NCBI GenBank assembly: GCA_017507045.1
Contig: JAFWBP010000017.1
Coordinates: forward strand, 1-64,000
Length of the DNA stretch: 64,000 bases
Direction of reading: 5' to 3'
From: Clostridia bacterium
GTDB taxonomy: Bacteria; Bacillota; Clostridia; Christensenellales; Borkfalkiaceae
Shown: positions 9,990 to 19,879 of the stretch, piece by piece
How the letters are laid out: every line of letters starts with the position of its first letter
Position numbering within the stretch: position 1 is the stretch's first letter
The notes under the pieces: generated by a model
What the model was told of the DNA's origin: nothing
The model's database searches: none
The model's input: the letters and a program-made list of their open reading frames with translations, nothing else
Program-made: the position numbers and the translations under genes

Positions 9990-11120
9990 ATGGCAACGGA
10001 ACAGGATATCCAGCAATTCAGCACGCAATGTAACGAGATCTTCAAGCAGGTAGCCCGTGATATTATCGGGCAGAAAGAGATCGTTGAAGGTACGATCATT
10101 GCGATGATCGCCGGCGGTAACGTCCTTCTTGAGGGTGTGCCCGGCGTAGGTAAAACCAGATTAGTTCGGAGTTTGGGCAGGGTCTTTGACCTGCCCTTCT
10201 CCCGTATTCAGTTCACTCCCGATTTGATGCCTGCGGACGTCACGGGTACGAACATCATCGTAAAGGATGAGGCAGGCAACTCGAATTTTAGCTTCCAGCC
10301 CGGTCCCATCTTCAGCAATATCATTCTTGCCGATGAAATCAACCGTGCAACTCCCAAAACGCAGTCTGCACTCCTCGAGGCAATGCAGGAGCACAGCGTT
10401 ACTGTTATGGGCGTAACGAGAAGGCTGAGCGAGCCCTTCTTCGTGCTTGCAACGCAGAACCCCATTGAGCAGGATGGTACCTATCCGCTTCCCGAGGCAC
10501 AGATGGACCGTTTCATGTTCAAGCTTCTCGTGCCCAACCCCAGCCTTGAAGAGCTTATGCAGATCGTTTCGATGACGCAGAAGACGATGGCGGAAGTGGC
10601 AGAAAAGGCGTGCGATGGGGAGCAGCTCCTTGCAATGCGCAGAACGGCCAATCAGATTCCCGTTGCGGAAGAGGTGCTCCGTTATGCAATGTACCTTACC
10701 TCTGCAACGCACCCTGATAGTGAGTGTGCTACGGAAACTGCGAAGAAATACGTTCGCGTTGGTGCGAGCCCCCGTGCAGGACAGGCCCTTATCTCCGCGG
10801 CAAAGGTTTTGGCGCTCATCAATGGGAGATTCAACGTTTCCTATTCGGATATCAACTACCTTGCATATCCCGTACTTCGCCACCGTATCAAGCTCAACTT
10901 CGAGGCGATTGCAGAGCGTATCTCGGCAGATGAGATCATTCGCATGATCATTGAAGAGGCGGGAAAGAAAAACAATCTCGCATTCGCGAAGCCGTTTCCT
11001 ATAGCAAAGAAAGCTGAAGTTGCGGCTACCGATGCACAAGATACCGCTGAGAGCTTAGAAGAAGCTCCCGTAACAGAAGAAAAGAAGAAGGAAAGGCGCG
11101 GTCTCTTCGGAAGAAAATAA
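9990..11120 (+). CDS. MoxR-family AAA+ ATPase
   Basis: 376 residues. Walker A GVPGVGKT lies near residue 48, Walker B ILADEINRA near 112, and the MoxR signature ATQNPIEQDGTYPLPEAQMDRF follows. A C-terminal extension beyond the usual length of about 320 residues is rich in Ala/Glu and ends in Lys/Arg. MoxR ATPases act in the cytoplasm as chaperone-like remodelers that work with VWA-domain partners, as in the genes just downstream. It begins 17 bp after the preceding stop, with a purine-rich AAAGAGG ribosome binding site. The family assignment is secure; the substrate is unknown. Confidence 0.95.
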   Translation: MATEQDIQQFSTQCNEIFKQVARDIIGQKEIVEGTIIAMIAGGNVLLEGVPGVGKTRLVRSLGRVFDLPFSRIQFTPDLMPADVTGTNIIVKDEAGNSNFSFQPGPIFSNIILADEINRATPKTQSALLEAMQEHSVTVMGVTRRLSEPFFVLATQNPIEQDGTYPLPEAQMDRFMFKLLVPNPSLEELMQIVSMTQKTMAEVAEKACDGEQLLAMRRTANQIPVAEEVLRYAMYLTSATHPDSECATETAKKYVRVGASPRAGQALISAAKVLALINGRFNVSYSDINYLAYPVLRHRIKLNFEAIAERISADEIIRMIIEEAGKKNNLAFAKPFPIAKKAEVAATDAQDTAESLEEAPVTEEKKKERRGLFGRK

Positions 11121-11132
11121 TTGGAGTAAAGC

Positions 11133-12032
11133 ATGAAGTTCTCTTATTTGAATGATGCTTTTTTCAGTCGCCTGGAGACGTTATCATTAAACTTAAGATC
11201 CAACTTAGCTGGTTACTTCGGCGGAAAACACCTCGTTAAAACGTACGGACAGACGGTGGAGTTCGCAGATTTCAGAGAGTACCAGTTGGGGGATGATATT
11301 CGTCGAATCGATTGGAATCTTTTCAGTCGGTTCGAAAAATATTTTTTGAGGTTGTTTACCGACGAACGGCAGATGCAGGTTCAGGTCTTTCTCGATTGTT
11401 CTGCCTCGATGGGGAAGGATAATCCCGAAAAAGGCGCGTATGCAATCGCAACCGCTGCGGCACTCGGCTTTTTGGCGGTGCAGAACATGGATAAGCTCTC
11501 CTTCCATTTCATGAGGGAGAACGCTTCAGAAAATCCGTTCGGCACGATCGTTGGTAAGAACGCATTCTTCAGGGCAATTGGCACGTTTGAAAATTTAGAA
11601 CTCGGCGAGGATTCGGATATTGCGGCTTGCATTGCAAGCTGCCCCGATACCGGCGAGAACAACGGGTTGACCGTCATCGTATCCGATTTCTTCACAGAAA
11701 GCAATTGGAAGAAGGCGGTCGATTATCTGTGCTATAAAAAACGGCAAGTCCTTTTGATTCAGGTTCTTGCGCCTGAAGAAATCGATCCTACGTACGATGG
11801 AAGAGTGCATCTGATCGATAGCGAATCCGTTGATGAAGCGGATCCGAAAAACATGAAATTCAGAATCACTCCCGGCTTGCAGAAGGCATATGAAATGGCG
11901 CTGAATGATATGCGGCAGGATATGCAAACCTTCTGCACCAAACGAGGCGTTGGGTTTATCTCCGTCGCCACGAACACGCCGATCGAGCGCGTGCTCTTCG
12001 GTGAGCTCTTGAAGGGAGGTATCATGTCATGA
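11133..12032 (+). CDS. DUF58 domain protein
   Basis: 299 residues without a signal peptide or membrane segment. It shows the DUF58 signature GDDIRRIDWN near residue 50 and then a VWA-like fold with a DCSASM motif near 87, which fits a metal-ion-dependent adhesion site (MIDAS). DUF58 proteins are regularly encoded directly after moxR and are thought to be partners of the ATPase. It starts 12 bp after moxR with a TTGGAG site and overlaps the next gene by 4 bp (ATGA), indicating translational coupling. Confidence 0.93.
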   Translation: MKFSYLNDAFFSRLETLSLNLRSNLAGYFGGKHLVKTYGQTVEFADFREYQLGDDIRRIDWNLFSRFEKYFLRLFTDERQMQVQVFLDCSASMGKDNPEKGAYAIATAAALGFLAVQNMDKLSFHFMRENASENPFGTIVGKNAFFRAIGTFENLELGEDSDIAACIASCPDTGENNGLTVIVSDFFTESNWKKAVDYLCYKKRQVLLIQVLAPEEIDPTYDGRVHLIDSESVDEADPKNMKFRITPGLQKAYEMALNDMRQDMQTFCTKRGVGFISVATNTPIERVLFGELLKGGIMS

Positions 12033-14017
12033 TTACTTATTTTGACTTGCTGGTTCCCTTGGGGCTCTTGGGGCTCTTGGGCGTGCTGGCGCTCATCATC
12101 ATCTATATCATCCGCCCCAACTATCAGGTAAAACACGTTTCCAGCACCTTTGTGTGGAAGTTGAGCTTGAGATACAGAAGAAAGCGGCCTCCCACAAGCA
12201 AGCTTCGCAACATCCTCATTTTCCTTTGCCAGGTTTTGGCGCTCACCTCGATTGCAGGTATTCTCGCAATGCCCGCTATCGTGCACGAGAACGAGATCAT
12301 CGCGGATGATGTCATTGCTATCATTGATACCTCTGCGAGCATGAACACGCTCAACGAGGGTGAATCCCGTTTCCAGAGGGCAGTCGATGAAGTGATTCAG
12401 CTCTCCGATTCAGTCTTTTCGCAAGGGGGCTCCATGTCCGTTATTATGGCGGATGATACGCCCTCTTTTTTGGGAAGGAGAGTTTCCACGGCGGCGGCTC
12501 GGCTTGAGCTTTCGAATGCGCTGGATGAGCTTTTATACGACGATATGGGTTGCGCCTACGGTAGCTGCAATATAGATGCAACCATGGAGCTCTGCGAAGA
12601 GGTTCTCTCCGAGAATCCTTCCACAAAAATCTACTTCTACACGGATACAACGTATCTTTACGTTCCTGAGGGCATTGAAGTCGTTCCCATTACCAATCAA
12701 AACGAGTGGAACGCGGCAATTCTCAACGCCACGGCAACGCTGGAAGATGGTTACTACGTGCTTACGGTGGAGGTGGCAACCTACGGCCAAGATATCGAGC
12801 TTGAGTTAAACGTTCAAGTAACGGGCGCAAACCCCATAGATATGGAAGACGTTGGCACCGAGATCGAGTTTTCTGATGCAGTATTCTGCAATCGTGATAC
12901 CACCAAAACGTTCGTATTCCGTCAGTTCACTGCGGATATGATCATTCCCGACGATGAGAATCTCCGTTACTACGATCTCGGCCTTACGCAGCGGTTCTAT
13001 TCCTTCTCGGATATTACCATTTCCATCAACGAAATGGATTCCTTCCGCGAGGATAACAATTTCTACATCTATGGCGGAAGAAAAGAACCGATCAAAATTC
13101 AGTATTCGAGCTCGATGAGCACGGCACCGGATGTTCCCGGCCCCAACCCGTTCGTAAATAACATTTTGGGAACCTTAAAAAAATCGTTCAACGATCGTTA
13201 TGATTTCCAAGTAACGGAAGTTCGGCAAGGCACAGAGCCTGCGCTTCAGGGCTTTGATTTCTACATCTTCGAGCACAATATGCCGCAAACGTTGCCCAAC
13301 GATGGCGTAATTCTTCTTTTCGATCCGGATATTGCCCCCAAGGGCTCCGGCTTGACCGTTGGTGTGGAGCGCAACTATCAAACGCGGCAGATGCCGTTCT
13401 CCGAGGAGATGGCTCACCCCATGCTTGAGCACATCGTTGCCGATAATATTACGGTAAGCCGCTTCAGAACGATTCGCCCGGATGCGAACTATGAAATTCT
13501 GCTCACCTGTGATACCAGCCCCGTAGTTATGGTATCCAAGAGTGAAATAACGCAGATTGCGGTTTTTGCGTTCAGCGTGCACAATTCGAACATCAGCCGT
13601 ACCCCCGAATGGCTCTTTTTGTGGCATAACCTTTTTGAATACTATCTGCCGGCAACCGTAACCGGAAACGCCTTCGAAGTAGGGGAGGAGATCGCGCTCA
13701 ATTCGAGGGGACCTCAGCTCATTATAGATGGCGAAGAGGAACCCATTACGGAGTTCCCCACAACGATCACAAAGCACATTCCCGGGCCGTACCGCATTCA
13801 GCAAAGCTCGTACTTTAAGGATCTTCCCAATATTGATATCTTTATCAAGGTTCCTGCGCGCGAGAGCAATATCTTCCGCGTAGAGGATAGCCTGAAAGGG
13901 CCGTTCAAGGAAGTTGTCAAGGGTACGACGTTTGACGACCTTATGGTATATTTGGCAGCCGCACTCGTGGCGTTACTCTTCCTTGAGTGGTGGTTGCAAT
14001 CGCGTGAAAATAAGTAA
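12029..14017 (+). CDS. BatA-like membrane-anchored VWA protein
   Basis: 662 residues. Two N-terminal membrane segments (about 8-31 and 62-82) with a basic linker match the BatA / aerotolerance-regulator N-terminal layout. A VWA domain begins at about 91 with the MIDAS motif DTSAS. A long extracytoplasmic region follows, and one membrane segment lies near the C-terminus (about 637-655). The start overlaps the DUF58 stop by 4 bp. Proteins of this type are membrane partners of MoxR ATPases. The MIDAS is intact, so metal-dependent ligand binding is plausible; the ligand is unknown. Confidence 0.9.
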   Translation: MITYFDLLVPLGLLGLLGVLALIIIYIIRPNYQVKHVSSTFVWKLSLRYRRKRPPTSKLRNILIFLCQVLALTSIAGILAMPAIVHENEIIADDVIAIIDTSASMNTLNEGESRFQRAVDEVIQLSDSVFSQGGSMSVIMADDTPSFLGRRVSTAAARLELSNALDELLYDDMGCAYGSCNIDATMELCEEVLSENPSTKIYFYTDTTYLYVPEGIEVVPITNQNEWNAAILNATATLEDGYYVLTVEVATYGQDIELELNVQVTGANPIDMEDVGTEIEFSDAVFCNRDTTKTFVFRQFTADMIIPDDENLRYYDLGLTQRFYSFSDITISINEMDSFREDNNFYIYGGRKEPIKIQYSSSMSTAPDVPGPNPFVNNILGTLKKSFNDRYDFQVTEVRQGTEPALQGFDFYIFEHNMPQTLPNDGVILLFDPDIAPKGSGLTVGVERNYQTRQMPFSEEMAHPMLEHIVADNITVSRFRTIRPDANYEILLTCDTSPVVMVSKSEITQIAVFAFSVHNSNISRTPEWLFLWHNLFEYYLPATVTGNAFEVGEEIALNSRGPQLIIDGEEEPITEFPTTITKHIPGPYRIQQSSYFKDLPNIDIFIKVPARESNIFRVEDSLKGPFKEVVKGTTFDDLMVYLAAALVALLFLEWWLQSRENK

Positions 14018-14031
14018 AGGAGGGCAATTTC

Positions 14032-16845
14032 ATGAATTTTCGGATTGAATTTTGGAATCCGTGGCTCCTGCTTTTGCTCATTCCGGCACTTCTTTTCGCC
14101 CTGATTCCATATTTCAGACTGAACAAAAAATACAGAAAAACGAGAAACCGAATCGCCTCGATCGTGCTTCATATCCTCGTTATGGTGCTCTCGATCTCCG
14201 TGCTTGCGGGCATCACGTTTACCTACCAAATCACCAACGAAGAAAACGAAATTATCCTGCTTGTGGATGTTTCCGATACGCAAAAGGAAGCAGAGGATGC
14301 GCGGGAAGATTTCATCTTAACCCTGCTCAACGAGAGCGGCTACGATGGTTACCGCGTTGGCATCGTCACCTTTGGTTTCACGCAGAATTATGCGGTTTCC
14401 ATGACGGACGATATTGATAGCATCTACAGCACCTACGTAAACGCAGATTTGCCTGATACGAGCGCAACCGATATTGCGGCGGCACTCACCTATACGAGCA
14501 CGCTGTTCAATTATCCCGAAACGGCGAAGATCGTGCTTATCACCGATGGTAAACAGACGGATGAGAATGCAACCGCCGTTATCGGTTCCATCGTTGCGCA
14601 GGGCATCAAGGTAGATACCGCCTATATTCCCTCGGAATATGCAGGTGATCACGTGCAGGTGCTCGGCGTTGAATTCCCCGAAACGCACATCAGCGTGGGT
14701 GATCAGGTTTCGCTCGGCGTTACCGTGCTCACCAAAACGACTACGGAATCGACGACGATCGAACTTCGCGATAACGGCGAGCTGGATAGCGAAAACGGTA
14801 TCGTGCAAATTCCGCTCGGTGTTGGCTCGCAAACGATCCCGATTAATAACATTTTCACCACGGAAGGGCTTCACGAAATTGAGATCCGCGTGATCGAGAA
14901 TGGGGATTCGCTGGAAGAAAACAACGAATTCTGTACCTATATCTATATAGAAGTATATAATAAGGTGCTCGTGTTGGAGCATTTTGAGGGAAGTTCAAAA
15001 GAGCTGGATACACTTCTCGATCCCGATTATGAAGTAACCGTTGTCAACTTCCGCACGAGTCCTCTTGAAGATATCCCCGTTTCGGTGGAACAGCTTCGTG
15101 AGTACGATCAGGTCATCCTCAATAATATTGCCAACGAGGATCTCCCCGTAGGCTTCGATGAGATCCTTTATTCCTACGTCTATGATTACGGCGGCGGCCT
15201 CTTCACCGTTGGCGGCTGCGAGCCGAATTCCGATGACGCGCACGCCTATAACCGCTTGGATATGAACAATTCGCTCTATCAGCGAATGTTGCCCGTAGAG
15301 GCGATCAACTACACGCCTCCGGTGGGCGTTATCGTCATCATCGATATTTCCGGCAGTATGACGGGCGACGGTACGGATGGCATCACCAAGCTCGAGTGGG
15401 CAAAGCAGGGCGCCATTGCCTGCCTTGATGCGCTCACCGAGCGTGATTATATCGGCATTATGACGCTCGATACCGTATACGGTACCGTTCTTCAGCCCAC
15501 GCCGCGCACGCAGGAAACGCTCATCAAAGAAGCCATTATGAGCATCGAATCGGGTGGCTCCACCAACTTCACGGGCGCGATCGAGCGTGCAGGTCAGGCG
15601 CTTGCAGGATTGGAAAATGTCGATCGTCGGCACATCATTCTCGTTACAGACGGTATGCCCGGAGATCCGGCGGAGAAGTATCTCCCGGTCGTTGAAGAAA
15701 ACTATAGAGTGCACGAAATCACTATTTCGGCAGTCGGTATCGATGTATCGGAAAATTCCAAGGCTTACGAAACGCTCTTTGAAATCACGGAGCTCGGCTA
15801 CGGCAAACTGCACGTCCTTACCGATGAGAGCAAGCTCGTTCCCGAGATGCGTGAAGATCTCAATGCACCCGAAATCAAGGAAGTCAACCCTGAGCCTTTC
15901 TATCCCATCGTAAATAACGAAAGCTCCAACATCTTGCGAGGTGTTGAATTTGGCAGAACGGAAGAGGGCGGAAGCCGTAAAGAGATGGGAGTTCAGCTCG
16001 GCGGCTTCTTCGGCACGCGTGCGCGCGCAAGTGCAGATCTTGTGCTCACGGGCGAATTTGATATTCCGATCTATGCACAGTGGAAGTTCGGCAAGGGCAC
16101 TGTGGGTAGCTTCATGAGCGATTTGAATGGGAAATGGTCCTCCGATTTTATGTCGGATGATAACGGAAAGAAGTTCCTTCTCAACGTCGTTACCAATCTC
16201 ATGCCCACGGAGAATATCCGTGTTACCGAGATCAACATCGATCTGCGCGAAGAAAACTATATCAATCAGCTCAGTGTGTACACCGATCTGGAGGATGGGC
16301 AGTCTATTCGCGGCGAGATCGTTGCAATCGATGCCTCCGGCGCAGAAACGGGTACGGTCGTTTCGCTCAACGAGTTGAAATCAACGGAACCCGGCTACTA
16401 CGTCACGCTTAATCTGAGCGAAGGCAACAATTATTCCCGTTGCAACTTCGTAGTAAAAGAGCGCGGCACCTACCTCATTCGCCTCATCAAGTGCGATGCC
16501 TCCGGCAAGGAAATTGCACGGTTGGAAACCTACAAATCGTTTGCATATTCACAAGAATACGTAGATGATCCCGAGGATACCGAGTTTACACCCGAAATGC
16601 TTCTCGAAGAGCTTGCAAATAGGGGTAACGGCGTTATGGTAGAGGATTTGAAAAATCCTTGGGAGATCTTTGAATCGTTCATCACGGCACTTCCGAGAAC
16701 GTTTGATCCGAGATGGCTGTTCATGATCATGGCGATGGTATTCTTCCTTATGGATATCGCCGTGCGCAAGTTCAAGTTCAAGTGGCCGCACGAGATCATC
16801 CGTGAGTACAAGCAAAAGCAGGCGGAAAAGAAGTCCTCACGCTGA
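14032..16845 (+). CDS. membrane protein with two VWA domains and a GATase-like domain
   Basis: 937 residues. Two N-terminal membrane segments (about 9-29 and 42-62) precede a first VWA domain (about 70-230) whose MIDAS reads DVSDT, with Thr in the third position. Next is a flavodoxin/class I glutamine-amidotransferase-like region (about 320-425), then a second VWA domain (about 434-600) with a canonical DISGS MIDAS. A beta-rich region and a C-terminal membrane segment (about 898-918) with a basic tail complete it. The ribosome binding site AAAGGAGGG lies just before the ATG, 14 bp after the previous gene. This layout occurs in MoxR-associated clusters of other phyla. Both VWA domains are probably extracytoplasmic. 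Confidence 0.9.
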   Translation: MNFRIEFWNPWLLLLLIPALLFALIPYFRLNKKYRKTRNRIASIVLHILVMVLSISVLAGITFTYQITNEENEIILLVDVSDTQKEAEDAREDFILTLLNESGYDGYRVGIVTFGFTQNYAVSMTDDIDSIYSTYVNADLPDTSATDIAAALTYTSTLFNYPETAKIVLITDGKQTDENATAVIGSIVAQGIKVDTAYIPSEYAGDHVQVLGVEFPETHISVGDQVSLGVTVLTKTTTESTTIELRDNGELDSENGIVQIPLGVGSQTIPINNIFTTEGLHEIEIRVIENGDSLEENNEFCTYIYIEVYNKVLVLEHFEGSSKELDTLLDPDYEVTVVNFRTSPLEDIPVSVEQLREYDQVILNNIANEDLPVGFDEILYSYVYDYGGGLFTVGGCEPNSDDAHAYNRLDMNNSLYQRMLPVEAINYTPPVGVIVIIDISGSMTGDGTDGITKLEWAKQGAIACLDALTERDYIGIMTLDTVYGTVLQPTPRTQETLIKEAIMSIESGGSTNFTGAIERAGQALAGLENVDRRHIILVTDGMPGDPAEKYLPVVEENYRVHEITISAVGIDVSENSKAYETLFEITELGYGKLHVLTDESKLVPEMREDLNAPEIKEVNPEPFYPIVNNESSNILRGVEFGRTEEGGSRKEMGVQLGGFFGTRARASADLVLTGEFDIPIYAQWKFGKGTVGSFMSDLNGKWSSDFMSDDNGKKFLLNVVTNLMPTENIRVTEINIDLREENYINQLSVYTDLEDGQSIRGEIVAIDASGAETGTVVSLNELKSTEPGYYVTLNLSEGNNYSRCNFVVKERGTYLIRLIKCDASGKEIARLETYKSFAYSQEYVDDPEDTEFTPEMLLEELANRGNGVMVEDLKNPWEIFESFITALPRTFDPRWLFMIMAMVFFLMDIAVRKFKFKWPHEIIREYKQKQAEKKSSR

Positions 16846-16907
16846 TTTTCCACCGAATCCCTTTAGCGCCTTCGTGCGCGATCCCATTCTGAAAAAAGGA
16901 GGGTATC

Positions 16908-19808
16908 ATGAAATCGTTAAAAAGAATCGTAGCGTTCATTCTCGTACTTGCGCTCTCTTTGATAGCAACTGCATGCACGGGCGGCAAGTTGGCTACGCCG
17001 AGCGGCTTCTATGTCGATGATGAGAATACCCTGCATTGGTCCGTCGTGGCGGAGGCGCGTAGCTATCGCGTTGAAGTCAAGGCGCTCGAAACCGATGAAA
17101 CCATGGAAACGGTTGTCCGCAGAGCGGAATTCTCCATGTCTGATTTTGTAGAGGGCGATTACGAGCTTCGCGTCATGGCGGTAGGTGGCACGCAAAACGG
17201 CCGTACTTCCGATTGGTCGGAAGTTTTCAGTTTCCACAAGGATTACGAAACGGGGCTCGTCTATTCGCTTATCAACGGCGGCACTGAATACCAGATTACG
17301 CGAGTTGGAACCGCTTCTGGGCACGTTGTCATCGAAGATTACTACCGCAATAAGCCGGTAACTTCAATTGCAGACGGTGCCTTCCGCGGAAGTAGCCGTC
17401 TGGAAAGCCTTGTCATCGGAAACAACGTCAAGTCGATTGGAAACGATGCGTTCTATAATTGCAGCCGTCTTACTTCGATCACCATTCCCGATAGCGTAAT
17501 TTATATCGGTGAAAATGCATTCCAAAACTGTTACGCACTTTCCGCAATAAAGCTTCCGGCGGAGATCACGCAGATAACCTCGTATATGTTTGCCTATTGC
17601 AGAGAGCTCAAGAGCGTTCAGCTTGGCGAAAAGGTTCGTTCTATCGCTGAAGGCGCGTTCTACGGCTGCAGTGCGCTCATATCCTTCGTTATTCCCGATA
17701 GCGTAGAATCGATAGGCGCCAACGCATTTTATGCCACGTCGGAAGAGCCTGCGCTTAAATCGGTAACCATCGGAAGCGGTTTAAAGCAAATCGCTTCGCG
17801 CGCCTTCTATGGCAACTCTGCGCTTGAGGAAGTGAAATTCGCCGAAGAGGGCAGCCTGACGTCCATTGCGTTATCTGCCTTTGAAAAGTGCACAAGCCTC
17901 ACAGAGATCGAAATTCCGGAAGGCGTAACAACCCTTGAGAATCGCGTTTTCTACGGTTGCGCCTCTTTGAAGGATGTAACCATTCCCGAATCGCTTGTTT
18001 CGGTAGGCTCCCACGTATTCAGCGGAACGAAGCTCTATAGAGATCAGGAAAACAGTGGGTTCATTTATGTTGGCGATTGGCTCGTGGGCGTAACTGATAA
18101 GGTGAAGAATGAAACGCTCACGCGCATTGATGCCGATACCTTCAAGGAAGGAACCATCGGTATTGCGAACAATACTTTCCAATATAGCAAAGCACTCACG
18201 AGAGTCACGCTTCCAGATTCCGTTCGCTATATCGGCGTTTATACCTTTAGCGAAGCCGCCAACATGACGTATTTCTACGCGGGTATCAATAGCCAGCTCG
18301 AAGAAATCGGCTACGCTGCATTTTCCTCCTGCGCGCTTTTGAACAACGTGCAGTTCCGCGGCAGCAACCTCAAAACGATCGGTGATTACGCATTCTTTAG
18401 TTGCCTCATGCTGCAGAACAACGAATTGTTTGCAGATTTCCTTGTGCCTGAGAGCGTAACGCGGGTGGGCATGTCTGCTTACGCCTATTCGGGGCTCTTC
18501 AACAGTCCTGAAGAAAACGGCCTCGTTTATGCCGGCAATTGGGTAATTGGGTACGATCCGGAATTGATGACCGAACCCATCATTGAGTTGAAAGAAGGCA
18601 CGAACGGGATTGCCGATTACGCCTTTGCTTACTGCGAAGATTTATCCAGCATCACCGGGCTCAACACCCTGGAAAACCTTGGCTACGGCGCCTTCTACGA
18701 TTGCCAAAACCTTTCCTCCGTGACGCTTAACAGAAATCTGAGGGCCATTCAGCCGTACACCTTCTACAATTGCAAGCGTTTGTTCCGCGTGGGCTTACCG
18801 AGTATGCTCACAACGATCGGCAACGCGGCGTTCTATAGTTGCGAACGCCTGTATGAGCTTGATCTTTCCGGATGCTCGCGCCTCGTAGAGATTGGCACGA
18901 ACGCCTTCGCTATGGCGGGCATCGCCACGCTCTCGCTCAACGATGGGCTGGAAACGATTGGCGCAAACGCATTCTATCGCTGCTATCAGTTAGAAGAAGT
19001 TGTTATTCCCGATTCCGTGAAAACGATCGGCAGCCGTGCTTTCGCCATGCCTGGAATTAAGGATGGATGGATCATAGTGCAGCCTGCAGGTGGAGAGCTC
19101 AAGAGCGTAACGCTCGGCGCAGGCGTGGAGTACATTGGCTACGGCGCCTTCCGTGATTGTGCCAAACTCAAGTCCATCGTCATTCCCGATTCCGTGAAAA
19201 CGATCGAGAGCCACGCGTTCTACCGTTGCACCGGCTTTAAGACGATCAATTTCGGCAGCGGCGTGGAATATATTGGCGATAACGCCTTCTACGGTTGCCA
19301 AGCAATTACCTCGCTCGTGATTCCGAAGAGCGTGCAATATATCGGCTACAACGCCTTCAAGAACTGCACCGCACTCACCTCCGTCGTTTTGTCGGGCACT
19401 GTAGATTATATCGATGAGCACGCATTCTATGGAAACAACCGCATGACGGTTTACGTAAACGCCGAGGGTGCAGGTGAAAATTGGGTTTCGAATTGGAATT
19501 CCTCCTTCCGCCCCGTTGCTTACAACGCCACCTTCTCGGAGGATGGAACGTATCTTGAGTCCATTACCGTCGGTTCGCTCATCAATCCCTATGCAATCTA
19601 CGGGCTTTCGGCGCCTGCACGCGAGGGTTACGTCTTCTTAGGCTGGTCCACGCGCAGCGGTGCAACGGAAGCGGAATATCCGCTCGTCAGCCTTGCCCGC
19701 TTGGAGGCAGGAACCGTTCTTTACACGGTTTGGGAGATCGCGCCCGAAGTTGAAGAGGAAGAAGAGGAAGAAGTGCCCGAAGAAGAGTTTCATCCCGGCC
19801 AAATATAA
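16908..19808 (+). CDS. LRR (BspA-type) surface lipoprotein
   Basis: 966 residues. A lipoprotein signal peptide ends in a lipobox (LIATAC, Cys23). A fibronectin-III-like domain follows (about 27-115), then LRR_5 repeats (about 125-860, e.g. LTSITIPDSVIYIGENAFQNC), one InlB-type repeat (about 878-945) and an acidic EEEEEEE tail. The domain set matches the giant protein at the window start, but this one has a clear membrane anchor. Ribosome binding site AAGGAGGG is 6-7 bp before the ATG. The 62-bp gap to the VWA gene shows no terminator, so it is probably cotranscribed with the MoxR/VWA genes. Confidence 0.92.
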   Translation: MKSLKRIVAFILVLALSLIATACTGGKLATPSGFYVDDENTLHWSVVAEARSYRVEVKALETDETMETVVRRAEFSMSDFVEGDYELRVMAVGGTQNGRTSDWSEVFSFHKDYETGLVYSLINGGTEYQITRVGTASGHVVIEDYYRNKPVTSIADGAFRGSSRLESLVIGNNVKSIGNDAFYNCSRLTSITIPDSVIYIGENAFQNCYALSAIKLPAEITQITSYMFAYCRELKSVQLGEKVRSIAEGAFYGCSALISFVIPDSVESIGANAFYATSEEPALKSVTIGSGLKQIASRAFYGNSALEEVKFAEEGSLTSIALSAFEKCTSLTEIEIPEGVTTLENRVFYGCASLKDVTIPESLVSVGSHVFSGTKLYRDQENSGFIYVGDWLVGVTDKVKNETLTRIDADTFKEGTIGIANNTFQYSKALTRVTLPDSVRYIGVYTFSEAANMTYFYAGINSQLEEIGYAAFSSCALLNNVQFRGSNLKTIGDYAFFSCLMLQNNELFADFLVPESVTRVGMSAYAYSGLFNSPEENGLVYAGNWVIGYDPELMTEPIIELKEGTNGIADYAFAYCEDLSSITGLNTLENLGYGAFYDCQNLSSVTLNRNLRAIQPYTFYNCKRLFRVGLPSMLTTIGNAAFYSCERLYELDLSGCSRLVEIGTNAFAMAGIATLSLNDGLETIGANAFYRCYQLEEVVIPDSVKTIGSRAFAMPGIKDGWIIVQPAGGELKSVTLGAGVEYIGYGAFRDCAKLKSIVIPDSVKTIESHAFYRCTGFKTINFGSGVEYIGDNAFYGCQAITSLVIPKSVQYIGYNAFKNCTALTSVVLSGTVDYIDEHAFYGNNRMTVYVNAEGAGENWVSNWNSSFRPVAYNATFSEDGTYLESITVGSLINPYAIYGLSAPAREGYVFLGWSTRSGATEAEYPLVSLARLEAGTVLYTVWEIAPEVEEEEEEEVPEEEFHPGQI

Positions 19809-19879
19809 CAGCTTCGGGCTTAAAAAACAGTAAAAAAGGGTTCTACGAAATCATTCAAGATATAAGGAGTAAAACCATT

